The translations under genes were made by a program, and so were the position numbers. Below are positions 52,796-60,606 of a DNA stretch of 64,000 nt, piece by piece. The stretch lies in assembly GCF_024600715.1 (NCBI RefSeq), contig NZ_CP102332.1, positions 1,116,001 to 1,180,000 of the forward strand, read 5' to 3'. Position 1 is the first letter of the stretch. Each line of letters opens with the position of its first letter. The notes beneath the pieces are model-generated. The model had not been told where the DNA came from, ran no database searches, and was given only the letters and a program-made list of their open reading frames with translations. Source of the DNA: Streptomyces changanensis. GTDB taxonomy: Bacteria > Actinomycetota > Actinomycetes > Streptomycetales > Streptomycetaceae.

Positions 52796-53785
52796 ATGGA
52801 GCAGAGGCATCTCGGCCGCACCGGCCTGCGCGTGTCCCGGATCGGCCTGGGCACCCTCACCTGGGGGCGCGACACGGACGAGCACGAGGCGGCCGAGCAG
52901 GTGAAGGTCTTCTGGGAGGCCGGCGGGACGCTCGTCGACACGGCGGACGTGTACGGCGGCGGGGAGGCCGAGTACGTGCTGGGCCGGCTGCTGGAGCGGC
53001 TGGTGCCGCGCCGGGACCTGGTGATCGCCACGAAGGCCGGCAGCGTGCCCGACCCGGATCCGGAGCGGCGCTTCGACGGTTCGCGCGGCCACCTCCTGTC
53101 CGCCCTCGACGCGTCGCTGGCCCGGCTGGGCACCGACCACGTGGACCTGTGGCAGGTCCACGCGTACGACCCGTGGACGCCGCTGGAGGAGACGCTCCAG
53201 GCCCTGGACATAGCCGTCACCAGCGGCCGCGCCCGGTACGTGGGCGTGGCGAACTTCTGCGGCTGGCAGCTGGCGAAGGCGGCGACGTGGCAGCTGGCCG
53301 CGCCGGGGACGCGGGCGCGGCTGGCGGCGACGCAGATGGAGTACTCGCTGCTCCAGCGCGGCGTGGAGCGAGAGGTGCTGCCGGCCGCACGGGACCTGGG
53401 CGTCGGTCTGCTGCCGTCGTCGCCGCTGGGCCGGGGCGTGCTCACGGGCAAGTACCGCACGGGCGTGCCGGCCGGCTCACGGGGCGCGTCGGGCCACATG
53501 TCGGCGTTCGTGGAGCCGTACCTGGACGAGGCGTCGCAGCGCGTCGTGGAGGCCGTGGCGACGGCGGCCGACGGACTCGCGGTGACCCCGCTGCAGGTCG
53601 CGCTGGCCTGGGTGCGCGACCGGCCGGGCGTGGCGGCCCCGGTGGTCGGCGCGCGCACGGCGCGGCAGCTCACGGCCGCGCTGTCAGTGGAGGGCCTTAC
53701 CCTTCCTGACGAGATCCGCCGGGCGCTCGACGACGTGTCGGCGCCCCTGCACCGCTACCCCGATCAGGACTGGAGCACGCTGTGA
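52796..53785 (+). CDS. Aldo/keto reductase
   Basis: The 329-residue protein shows the AKR barrel: RIGLGTLTWGRDTDEHEA, LVDTADVYGGGEAE (catalytic Asp and Tyr), VIATKAG (catalytic Lys), a VDLWQVHAYD block (with the His), and VVGARTARQL for NADPH binding. It is probably an NADPH-dependent reductase of small carbonyls. The ATG at 52796 is near AGTAATGTCGCGGCC; no strong ribosome site is seen. Its stop overlaps the start of the next gene by four bases (GTGA, 53782-53785), so the two proteins are translationally coupled. Confidence 0.93.
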   Translation: MEQRHLGRTGLRVSRIGLGTLTWGRDTDEHEAAEQVKVFWEAGGTLVDTADVYGGGEAEYVLGRLLERLVPRRDLVIATKAGSVPDPDPERRFDGSRGHLLSALDASLARLGTDHVDLWQVHAYDPWTPLEETLQALDIAVTSGRARYVGVANFCGWQLAKAATWQLAAPGTRARLAATQMEYSLLQRGVEREVLPAARDLGVGLLPSSPLGRGVLTGKYRTGVPAGSRGASGHMSAFVEPYLDEASQRVVEAVATAADGLAVTPLQVALAWVRDRPGVAAPVVGARTARQLTAALSVEGLTLPDEIRRALDDVSAPLHRYPDQDWSTL

Positions 53786-56337
53786 CCGCGCTTCCCCGGG
53801 GGGAGAACCCCGGCTCCCCGGCCGACGACGACCGGACCGCCACGCCGACGGCGAGCCGGCCCACCGAGACCTCGGCAGCCCCACCGGCCGCGGGCGCGAC
53901 TGCGGCCGCGGAGGCGGCCGCCGAGACGGAGGCGGCCGGGGACCCCGCGGTCGCGGACGGCGAGGACCCCGCGGGCGGGGACGGGCAGGCGGACGCGGCA
54001 CGGGACGCTGGGGCCGCGGGCGCCGGCGGGAACGGGCGTACCGACGCCGAGGAGGCTCAGCCGGAGGCTGACGCCGGAGACGCGGAGGCACAGCCGAACG
54101 GCGACGCCGGAGACGCGGAGGCACAGCCGGACGGTGACGCCGGAGACGCGGAGGCACAGCCGAACGCCGACGCCGGAGACGCGGAGGCACCGGCCGGTGG
54201 TGATGCGGAGGCCGCGGAGGAACCGGCCGGTGGTGATGCGGAGGCCGCGGAGGAACCGGCCGGTGGTGACGGCGGGGCCGAGGCCGCGCCGTCCCAGGCC
54301 GCGCCCTCCGAGGCCGAGGCCGAGCTGGCCGCGCAGCGGGAGCTGCGGGAGCGGATCGAGCGGCGCAAGGCCGAACGGGGTGGGCCGATCGAGAGCGGCA
54401 CCAAGCTGAGCGGCCGGGCCGCCGACCTGCTCGCGGCGGTCCGGGCGGTGGAGAGCGGCGAGAAGCCGAGCTCCGTCTTCGACGACTCCCCCACTCCGGC
54501 CGCGCCGCCGCGGCGGGTCGCTCCGCCGCCGGCCGCACCGCCCCGCCCACGGACCCCGGCGCCCGCCGCGCCCGCCCCTCGGGTCGCGGCACCGGAGGCC
54601 GTGGCCGCCGTCCGGTCCGTGCTGACGGCGGGCGGGGCGCCCGAGGCGCTGGCGGTGCGGGTCGCGGGCGTGCTCGGGGACGCCGCGGGCGAACTGCTCC
54701 GCGAGGACCCGTGGCGACTGCTGTCGGTGTCCGGCGTCCTGCCGGAGCAGGCCGACGGGTTCGCGCGGGCGCTGCTGGGCGCCGAGTGCGGCCCGGGGGA
54801 CCCGCGACGGACGGACGCGCTGGTCGGCTGGCTGCTGGAGCAGGCCGCGCTGCGGGGGCACACCGCCCTCGACGCGGCCACCGTACGGGCGGCCCTCGCC
54901 GACCGGTCCGTACCGGACCCGGACGGAGCGGTGCGGCACGCCGTGGCCGAAGGCGCCGTGCTGGTGTTCCACGACGGGGCGGAGGACGAGGCCGAAGCCG
55001 GGTACGACGACGCCACCGAGGAGGGGACCGACGCCGACGCAGGGGCCGGGGAGGCCGCGGAGGCCGCGGAGGGCGCGGAGGGCGCGGAGGCTCCGCCGGT
55101 CCTGCTGGGTCTCGACCGGTACGCCATGGCGGAGGAGAGCCTCGCGGACGGCCTGGCGCGACTGGCCCGGTCCGGCCCGGATCCCCGCTGGGCGGAGGCG
55201 GAGCCCGCCGAGCTGGCCCGGGCGGTCGCCACAGAGGGCCTCGTGGTGCACACGGGCGGTGAGGCGGCGCGCGCCGAGCCGGTCGCGCTGGCCGCCGCGG
55301 CCGGCCGGCTGGGGCTGCGGGCCGCGGTGGCGGTGCACAGCGAGAACGGCCGCCGCAGGCTGGACCCGGGGACGGGCGCGGTGACGGTCGCGGCGCTGCT
55401 GTCCGGTGCGGCGGGGCCGGGCAGGGACGAGGAGGGGACCTTCCCCCTCGACCTGCTGGTCGTCCTCGACGCGCCGCAGTTGGACGTGGAGGCCGCGGCG
55501 ATGCTCGTCGAGTCCGTACCGGACGGGTGCCGGCTGGTACTGAGCGGCGACCCGCACGTCCTGCCGTCGGCGGGCCCGGGGCGGGTCTTCGCCGACCTGC
55601 TGGCCGCCCGGGTGTGCCCGCAGGTCGCCTCCCGCACGCCGGATCCGGGCCCGATCGGGGAGCTCGTGTCCGGGATCGGCGTGGGCGAGCTGTCCCAGGT
55701 GGAGGCCCCCGGCAAGGAGGTCGTGATCGTGCCCGTGCGGGACGCGGGTGAGGCGGTGCACCGGACGGTGCAGCTGGTCGCCGACTCGGTGCCGCGGGCG
55801 CTCGGCGTCCCGGTGGAGGACACGCAGGTGGTCACGGTGGGCCACGGCGGCGCGGCGGGGACGCGCGCGTTGAACGCGGCGCTGAAGCAGCGGCTCAACC
55901 CCGGACCGGGTCGCTTCGGCGGCTTCGACCCGGGCGACCGCGTGGCGTACGCGGTAGCGCCGGGCCGGACCGTGCAGGGCCGGGTGGTGTCCGCCGACGC
56001 GGAGGGGCTGCACCTGGAGTGCGAGGCCGAGCCCGCGCGGGTGGTCGTGCCCAAGGACCGGGTCGAAGCCGTCGTACGGCACGGGTGGGCGCTCACCGCG
56101 CACCAGGCGGCGGCGATGCGCTGGCCGGCGGTCGTGGCCGTCCTGCCGGGAGACGCGGTCGGCGGACTGAGCAGGGCGTGGGTGTACACGGCGTTCGGCC
56201 GGGGCGCCCGGCACCTGTCCGTCGTGCACGGCGTGGACCAGGCGCTGGCCCGGGCGGTGGCCGAGCCCCCCGCGCAGACGCGGACCACACGGCTGCGGGG
56301 GTTGCTGGAGGCCGTCCCGGCGCCGGCGGCGGAGTAG
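53782..56337 (+). CDS. RecD2-like helix-hairpin-helix protein with degenerate helicase motifs
   Basis: This 851-residue protein aligns by eye with RecD2 helicases, but every ATPase motif is broken. Walker A is HTGGEAARAE (residues 490-499), with Ala498 and Glu499 at the usual Lys-Thr. Walker B is LLVVLDAPQLD (558-568), with Leu-Asp for Asp-Glu. Motif III is SGDPHVLPSAGPG (588-600), with Val for Gln. Late motifs read TAHQAAAMRWPAVV (about 772) and YTAFGRGAR (about 804). The N-terminal half has an acidic repeat tail (97-162), a Pro/Ala linker and RecD2-like helix-hairpin-helix sequence (about 275-390). It should bind DNA or a partner but not hydrolyse ATP; this is inference. It is coupled to the aldo-keto reductase by the GTGA overlap. 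Confidence 0.82.
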   Translation: MTALPRGENPGSPADDDRTATPTASRPTETSAAPPAAGATAAAEAAAETEAAGDPAVADGEDPAGGDGQADAARDAGAAGAGGNGRTDAEEAQPEADAGDAEAQPNGDAGDAEAQPDGDAGDAEAQPNADAGDAEAPAGGDAEAAEEPAGGDAEAAEEPAGGDGGAEAAPSQAAPSEAEAELAAQRELRERIERRKAERGGPIESGTKLSGRAADLLAAVRAVESGEKPSSVFDDSPTPAAPPRRVAPPPAAPPRPRTPAPAAPAPRVAAPEAVAAVRSVLTAGGAPEALAVRVAGVLGDAAGELLREDPWRLLSVSGVLPEQADGFARALLGAECGPGDPRRTDALVGWLLEQAALRGHTALDAATVRAALADRSVPDPDGAVRHAVAEGAVLVFHDGAEDEAEAGYDDATEEGTDADAGAGEAAEAAEGAEGAEAPPVLLGLDRYAMAEESLADGLARLARSGPDPRWAEAEPAELARAVATEGLVVHTGGEAARAEPVALAAAAGRLGLRAAVAVHSENGRRRLDPGTGAVTVAALLSGAAGPGRDEEGTFPLDLLVVLDAPQLDVEAAAMLVESVPDGCRLVLSGDPHVLPSAGPGRVFADLLAARVCPQVASRTPDPGPIGELVSGIGVGELSQVEAPGKEVVIVPVRDAGEAVHRTVQLVADSVPRALGVPVEDTQVVTVGHGGAAGTRALNAALKQRLNPGPGRFGGFDPGDRVAYAVAPGRTVQGRVVSADAEGLHLECEAEPARVVVPKDRVEAVVRHGWALTAHQAAAMRWPAVVAVLPGDAVGGLSRAWVYTAFGRGARHLSVVHGVDQALARAVAEPPAQTRTTRLRGLLEAVPAPAAE
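54070..54267 (+). repeat. 33-base tandem repeats within the RecD2-like gene
   Basis: Six consecutive 33-base units start at 54070, 54103, 54136, 54169, 54202 and 54235. Units 1-3 encode DAGDAEAQPxx, unit 4 is a hybrid (DAGDAEAPAGG), and units 5-6 are identical and encode DAEAAEEPAGG. The reading frame is kept, giving an acidic, disordered 66-residue tract likely to vary in copy number. Confidence 0.92.
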
Positions 56338-56618
56338 GCGGAGCCGCCGCCGCGACCACGCCGGGAGCCCGACCCCCGGCGTCCGGATCCCGGCTGCCGC
56401 CGCCGGCGTCCGGCTCCGGGCTCCGGGCTCCGGGCTCCGGGCGTCCGGCTCCCGCTCCCGGCGTCCGGGGCGGGGCTCCCGGCCTCCGGGACCGGGCTGA
56501 CGGCTGCTGGCGTCCGGGGCCGGGCTGCCGGCGTCCGGCACCCGGCTCCCGTCACGACCGTGCCCGCGCCCTGGGTGGGGCGCGGGCACGGTGGCACCGC
56601 ACGTGGCGGCGGGGCGCG
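56338..56618. repeat. Low-complexity GGCGTCC/GGCTCC tract with terminator
   Basis: These 281 bases contain many copies of GGCGTCCGG and GGCTCCGGG words (about 56365-56555), with no gene. CCGTGCCCGCGCCC (56558-56571) pairs perfectly with GGGCGCGGGCACGG (56578-56591), a 14-pair terminator for the convergent genes on either side. Confidence 0.75.
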
Positions 56619-57287
56619 TCAGGGCAGGTCGCGGGAGCGGCCCGTCGGGTCCTCCTCGTACAGCTCGTCCTCGTCGAAGACCGCGCTGACGTCGAAGCGG
56701 CAGATGACCCGGCTGGGGTCGGCCTGGTCGAAGGGGGTGCTGAGCCACTCCCCCGCCTCGGGCAGTTCGTCGGCGGCGGCCACCCACAGCGTCGAGTCGC
56801 CCTCCTCCAGGCCGAACTCCTTGTGGCGCGAGGCGATCTCGTCCGGTTCGTACTCGCCGAACAGCATCCCGAGGGCAGCGTGCACGCTGGCGCCGACCGC
56901 GGCCGTGGTCCTGGCCGACCCGTCGTCGCCGTCCCCCTCGGCGTCCGCGATGCGCTGCGCCTGGGCGAGCAGCCGCTCGGGTTCCGCCACGGCGTAGTCG
57001 CGGCGGATCAGTACGCTCAGCGCGTTCGGCTGGCTCGGTCCCGCGTACGGCGGCAGGGAGTCCTCGGCGCCGGGGATCTCGAAGGGCGTGACCTCGTCGT
57101 AGCGGTCGTAGAGCCGCTCGTCGTACGCCTCGGCCGCGGCGGCCAGGTCGTTGAACGCGGCGTAGACCGCGGGGTCGTCGTCACCGGTGCGGTTCTCGAC
57201 CGCCGCCAGGTGACGGTCCAGTGCGGCTTTGACCGCCTCGGCGGCGGCGCGTACCTCGGCAGCTGTGGGCTGCGCAGCATCAGACAT
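56619..57287 (-). CDS. Conserved-looking acidic protein of unknown function
   Basis: The 222-residue protein is acidic and mostly helical at the N-terminus (TAAEVRAAAEAVKAALDRHL), with a beta-rich C-terminal half (STLWVAAADELPEAGEWLSTPF, VICRFDVSAVFDEDELYEED). I do not recognise the family. No signal peptide or membrane helix is present, so it is probably cytosolic. The ATG at 57287 begins MSDAAQPT; a start 39 bases upstream would intrude on the divergent promoter. On the minus strand a TTGTGC then GATAGC about 18 bases later could be its promoter, leaving a very short leader. Confidence 0.75.
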   Translation of the reverse strand: MSDAAQPTAAEVRAAAEAVKAALDRHLAAVENRTGDDDPAVYAAFNDLAAAAEAYDERLYDRYDEVTPFEIPGAEDSLPPYAGPSQPNALSVLIRRDYAVAEPERLLAQAQRIADAEGDGDDGSARTTAAVGASVHAALGMLFGEYEPDEIASRHKEFGLEEGDSTLWVAAADELPEAGEWLSTPFDQADPSRVICRFDVSAVFDEDELYEEDPTGRSRDLP

Positions 57288-57334
57288 ACAGCAGACGCTA
57301 TCCGTACCTGGCCCGTGCCCGCACAATAGATGCG

Positions 57335-57523
57335 ATGCCGGAATACGAATTTGTCGACGTGTACGTGCCGCGGGGCGTCTCCCGGAAGGAGGCGACGCGG
57401 CTCCTGACCGAGCACGCGGAGTACGGGCACTGGGAGTTGGACCGACTCACCCTGCACCGGGACGGCAGCCGCCGGGTGCGGCTGCGGCGGCGCATCATCC
57501 GTCAGGTGCGCGCCACCTGGTGA
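57335..57523 (+). CDS. DUF5703-family small protein
   Basis: The 62-residue protein (MPEYEFVDVYVPRGVSRKEATRLLTEHAEYGHWELDRL...) fits the small actinobacterial DUF5703 family of unknown function. It is basic in its last third (RRVRLRRRIIRQVR). There is no Shine-Dalgarno sequence before the ATG; a -10-like CACAAT at 57322-57327 would put the transcription start at or next to the ATG, suggesting a leaderless mRNA. It is divergent from the acidic protein with just 47 bases between starts. Confidence 0.85.
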   Translation: MPEYEFVDVYVPRGVSRKEATRLLTEHAEYGHWELDRLTLHRDGSRRVRLRRRIIRQVRATW

Positions 57524-57545
57524 GGGACGGAACGGGAGCAACGGG

Positions 57546-57582
57546 ACGGAGCGGGCTCCGCTGAGTGCGGGGCCCGCTCCGT
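57546..57582. terminator. Bidirectional terminator between DUF5703 and chpC
   Basis: ACGGAGCGGGC (57546-57556) pairs with GCCCGCTCCGT (57572-57582), plus an inner CCGC/GCGG stem. It lies 22 bases after the DUF5703 stop and 27 from the chaplin stop. Confidence 0.83.
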
Positions 57583-57609
57583 CGTGGGGCGCGGGAGGGT
57601 GCGCCGTGC

Positions 57610-58416
57610 TTACGCGGTGCGGCGGGCGCGGCGGTACAGGACCGTGCCGCCGAGCAGCGCGGCCGCTCCGGCCGGGAGGAGCGTGCCGAGCGCGCCGGCG
57701 CCCGTCTGGGCCAGCTCGTCGTCGCCCTTCGGCGGGGTGCTGCCGTCGCCGCCCTGGGGGGCCGGCTTGTTCGGCTCGATCGGCGAGCCGGGCTCACCGG
57801 GCTCACCGGGGTGGCTCGGCTGACCCGGCTGACCCGGCTGACCCGGCTGACCCGGCTGACCCGGCTGACCGGGGTTCCCGGGGTTACCGGGGTTACCCGG
57901 GTTACCGGGGTTACCCGGGTTACCGGGGTTACCCGGGTTTCCGGGGTTGCCCGGGTTTCCGGGGTTGCCCGGGTTTCCGGGGTTGCCCGGCTTGTTCGGG
58001 GTCTTCGCGCCGTTCGCGCAGCCGTTGCCGAACGTCGGGTTCAGGCCGCCGACCACGTTCACGCTGTTGCCGCAGGCGTTCACCGGCACGCTGACCGGGG
58101 CCTGGACGTTGTTGCCGGACGCCACGCCCGGCGAGTTGCTGGCGGAGCTCTTCGCGTGCGCGCCGCTGCCCTTGTTGACGCACCTGTTGCCGAACGCGGG
58201 GTTCAGCACCCCGACGACGTCCACGGTGTTGCCGCACACGTTCACCGGCACGCTGACCGGCGCCTGGACCGAGTTGCCGGACGCGACACCCGGCGAGTTG
58301 GCGGCGACTCCGTCCGCTCCCGCACCGTGGGACGCGTGCGCGTACCCACCGCCGAGGGCGAGCACTCCGCCCGCCGCCGCCACAATGGTCAGCCCCTTGC
58401 GCGTGACCTGTCGCAT
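57610..58416 (-). CDS. chpC: Long chaplin with collagen-like spacer and sortase signal
   Basis: The 268-residue precursor has a signal peptide ([20 protein letters not shown]), two chaplin domains (about residues 37-80 and 92-135; each with SPGVASGN, a VPVNxCGN Cys and an NPxFGNxC Cys), a spacer of about a dozen Gly-Asn-Pro then six Gly-Gln-Pro triplets (about 140-200), an acidic/Pro stretch, and a cell-wall sorting signal: LAQTG at 235-239, a hydrophobic helix and the RRARR tail. It should be anchored to peptidoglycan by a class E sortase and display amyloid-forming chaplin domains on aerial hyphae. The symbol follows the S. coelicolor chpC-chpH pair and might differ here. The ATG at 58416 has AGGAAA upstream. 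Confidence 0.93.
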   Translation of the reverse strand: MRQVTRKGLTIVAAAGGVLALGGGYAHASHGAGADGVAANSPGVASGNSVQAPVSVPVNVCGNTVDVVGVLNPAFGNRCVNKGSGAHAKSSASNSPGVASGNNVQAPVSVPVNACGNSVNVVGGLNPTFGNGCANGAKTPNKPGNPGNPGNPGNPGNPGNPGNPGNPGNPGNPGNPGNPGNPGQPGQPGQPGQPGQPGQPSHPGEPGEPGSPIEPNKPAPQGGDGSTPPKGDDELAQTGAGALGTLLPAGAAALLGGTVLYRRARRTA

Positions 58417-58565
58417 AGCTAGTTTCCTGCCTTCTTGGCTTCCGAAGGCCCCCGCACACCTCGCGCGGGAGCTGAATGCCCACCGGCCCCGGAGCGCATG
58501 GCGCGCGCTCCGAGGCCGGCCGGGCTCAGACCCTGATGGGTCGGGGCACAACGCCTGGCGCTGGG

Positions 58566-58799
58566 TCAGTCGTTGATGCAGACGTTGCCGAAGGCGGGGT
58601 TCAGCAGACCGATGACGTTGATCGTGTTGCCACAGACGTTGATCGGAACGTGGACCGGAACCTGGACCACGTTGCCGGAGATCACGCCCGGGGAACCGAC
58701 GGCCGCGCCGTTGGCACTCGCGTCGGCGACGGCCATGCCCGCACCGGCCAGCAGCAGACCGCCGGTGGCGGCCGCGGTGGCGACAACCTTCTTGATCAT
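58566..58799 (-). CDS. chpH: Short chaplin ChpH
   Basis: The 77-residue precursor has a signal peptide (about residues 1-26, ending AVADA) and one chaplin domain: [21 protein letters not shown] and NPAFGNVC with two cysteines expected to form a disulfide. Secreted short chaplins assemble into the amyloid film that coats aerial hyphae and spores. The sequence is very close to ChpH as I remember it. GGAGGAATA precedes the ATG. A 5'-leader hairpin (58820-58840) and a sigma-BldN-type promoter (58848-58875) are visible. Hairpins downstream (58491-58511, 58529-58542) probably end the transcript before chpC. Confidence 0.95.
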   Translation of the reverse strand: MIKKVVATAAATGGLLLAGAGMAVADASANGAAVGSPGVISGNVVQVPVHVPINVCGNTINVIGLLNPAFGNVCIND

Positions 58800-58847
58800 T
58801 ATTCCTCCTAGTTGGCAATGCGGTCCCAGCCGCGGACCGCAACACCT

Positions 58848-58875
58848 GTAACGAGGCGGAGGAGGGTGGGCTACG
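58848..58875 (-). promoter_or_regulatory. Candidate sigma-BldN promoter of chpH
   Basis: On the minus strand, CGTAGC (58870-58875), a 16-base spacer and CGTTAC (58848-58853) resemble the CGTAAC-N16-CGTT type recalled for sigma-BldN targets, which include chaplin genes. A start about seven bases on leaves a 42-base leader that contains GCGGTCC/GGACCGC (58820-58840). Confidence 0.55.
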
Positions 58876-58952
58876 AGGCGGCGGCCCCGTTCACCCTTTT
58901 CGGTCAGACGTGCACACGCGGTCGATTATTGGAGTGTCGTTTCAGCCGACTT

Positions 58953-60287
58953 TCAGCTCGCGTCGAGGAAGCGGTCCAGGACGCGGACGCCGAACTTCAG
59001 GCCCTCCACCGGAACCCGCTCGTCCACGCCGTGGAACATCCCGGCGAAGTCGAGGTCCGGCGGCAGCTGGAGCGGGGAGAAGCCGAAGCAGCGGATGCCG
59101 AGGTCGTCGAAGGACTTGGCGTCGGTGCCGCCGGACAGCATGTACGGCACGGCGCGCGCGATCGGGTCCTCCGCCCGCAGCGCCGTCTGCATCGCGTCGA
59201 CCAGGGCGCCGTCGAAGCTCGTCTCCAGCGCCTTGTCGGTGTGCACGTCCTCGCGCTTCACCCGGGGCCCGAGCAGCCGGTCGAGCTCCTCCAGGAACTC
59301 CTGCTCGTACCCGGGCAGGAACCTGCCGTCGACGTGGGCGGTGGCCTGGCCGGGGATGACGTTCACCTTGTACCCGGCACCGAGCATGGTCGGGGCGGCG
59401 GAGTTGCGGAGCGTGGCGCCGACCATCTTGGCGATCCCGCCGAGCTTGTGGAGGGTGCCCTCCATGTCGTCCGGGTCGAGCGGCGTGCCGATCGCGTCGG
59501 ACAGCTCGTCCAGGAAGGAGCGCACGGTCTTGGTGACCCGGACGGGCCAGGTGTGCCGGCCGAGGCGGCCCACGGCCTCGCACAGCTCGGTGATGGCGTT
59601 GTCGTCGTTGGTCATCGAGCCGTGCCCGGCCGTGCCCTCGACGGTGAGCCGCATCCAGTGCATGCCCTTCTGCGCCGTCTCCACCAGGTACAGGCGCAGG
59701 TCCTCGTTGACGGTGAGGGAGAAGCCGCCGACCTCGCCGATCGCCTCGGTGACGCCCTCGAAGACGTCGGGGTGCCGGTCGACCAGGTGGCGCGCCCCGT
59801 AGGTGCCGCCCGCCTCCTCGTCCGCGACGAAGGCGAGGACGATGTCGCGGGGCGGCTTGCGGCCGCTGCGCATCCGCTCGCGCACGACCGCGAGGGTCAT
59901 GGCGTCCATGTCCTTCATGTCGACGGCGCCGCGCCCCCAGACGCAGCCGTCGGCGACCTCGCCGGAGAACGGGTCGTACGTCCAGTCGGCCGCGTTGGCC
60001 GGGACCACGTCGGTGTGGCCGTGGATGAGGAGGGCGGGGCGCGAGGGGTCCTCGCCCTCGATCCGGGCCACGGTCGAGGCGCGGCCCTTGTGCGCCTCGA
60101 TGATCCGCGGCTCCAGGCCCACCTCGGCCAGCTTCTCGGCGATGTACTCGGCGGCGCCCCGCTCGCCCGGGCCGGAGTGGTCGCCATAGTTGCTGGTGTC
60201 GATACGGATGAGCTCGCTGCAGAGGTCGACGACCTCGCTCTCGGCGGTGGCGCCGGGACCGGTCCTGGCCGGGTTGGTCTCGCTCAC
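58953..60287 (-). CDS. M20/M28-family metallopeptidase
   Basis: The 444-residue protein shows the M20 di-zinc motifs: LIHGHTDVVPA (first His, Asp), VWGRGAVDMKDMDA (bridging Asp), FVADEEAGGTYGARHLV (catalytic Glu pair), and a late MFHGVDERVPVEG with the third His. The middle (about 210-310) is the lid/dimerisation domain. It is the dipeptidase/acylase group; the substrate is not determined and a cytosolic site is likely as no signal peptide exists. The GTG at 60287 has GGGAGG upstream. Its stop lies just 154 bases from the chpH start, with the chpH promoter between. Confidence 0.93.
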   Translation of the reverse strand: MSETNPARTGPGATAESEVVDLCSELIRIDTSNYGDHSGPGERGAAEYIAEKLAEVGLEPRIIEAHKGRASTVARIEGEDPSRPALLIHGHTDVVPANAADWTYDPFSGEVADGCVWGRGAVDMKDMDAMTLAVVRERMRSGRKPPRDIVLAFVADEEAGGTYGARHLVDRHPDVFEGVTEAIGEVGGFSLTVNEDLRLYLVETAQKGMHWMRLTVEGTAGHGSMTNDDNAITELCEAVGRLGRHTWPVRVTKTVRSFLDELSDAIGTPLDPDDMEGTLHKLGGIAKMVGATLRNSAAPTMLGAGYKVNVIPGQATAHVDGRFLPGYEQEFLEELDRLLGPRVKREDVHTDKALETSFDGALVDAMQTALRAEDPIARAVPYMLSGGTDAKSFDDLGIRCFGFSPLQLPPDLDFAGMFHGVDERVPVEGLKFGVRVLDRFLDAS

Positions 60288-60459
60288 GCTGGTTCCTCCC
60301 GCGTCGGTGCTGTCGGTGCTGCTGGTACGGCGCCATCCTGCTACCGACCACGCTCCCGGCCCAAGGCCGGCGGGCGGGGCGGGGGCGTGATCGAGCACGC
60401 CGAATGTTTGCTATGGTTTTCCACGTCGGAACGGCCCAGGGCCGCGAGACAGACACCTT

Positions 60460-60547
60460 GTCCGGGTGGCGGAATGGCAGACGCGCTAGCTTGAGGTGCT
60501 AGTGCCCTTTATCGGGCGTGGGGGTTCAAGTCCCCCCTCGGACACCA
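60460..60547 (+). tRNA. tRNA-Leu (anticodon GAG)
   Basis: Acceptor arms GTCCGGG (60460-60466) and CTCGGAC (60537-60543) pair with one G-U; a long type II variable arm (GCCC/GGGC around 60503-60518) marks Leu or Ser; the anticodon loop TTGAGGT puts GAG at 60493-60495, decoding CUC and CUU. The T arm GGGGG-TTCAAGT-CCCCC is present. CCA (60545-60547) is encoded. A hairpin terminator follows at 60552. Confidence 0.97.
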
Positions 60548-60551
60548 GCGA

Positions 60552-60574
60552 AGACCCCAGTTCACCTGGGGTCT
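60552..60574 (+). terminator. tRNA-Leu terminator
   Basis: AGACCCCAG (60552-60560) pairs perfectly with CTGGGGTCT (60566-60574) and is followed by TTCTG, the nearest thing to a classical U-tract terminator in this window. It lies 33 bases before the ROK regulator start. Confidence 0.88.
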
Positions 60575-60606
60575 TTCTGCTGTTCGGGCTGCTGCTGCGA
60601 GAGGCG

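Noticed and set aside
53764..56787. A 1007-codon minus-strand frame opposite the RecD2-like gene
   Set aside because: Low-complexity Arg/Gly/Pro translation. The plus strand keeps RecD2-type blocks and a coupled start.
57781..57990. CRISPR-like array from regular 9/18-base repeats
   Set aside because: The repeats are in-frame Gly-Asn-Pro and Gly-Gln-Pro codons of the chaplin, with no spacers.
60537..60547. Integration (attB) site at the tRNA-Leu 3' end
   Set aside because: No second copy of the tRNA 3' end, integrase or foreign-looking DNA follows; the genes after it are ordinary xylose genes.
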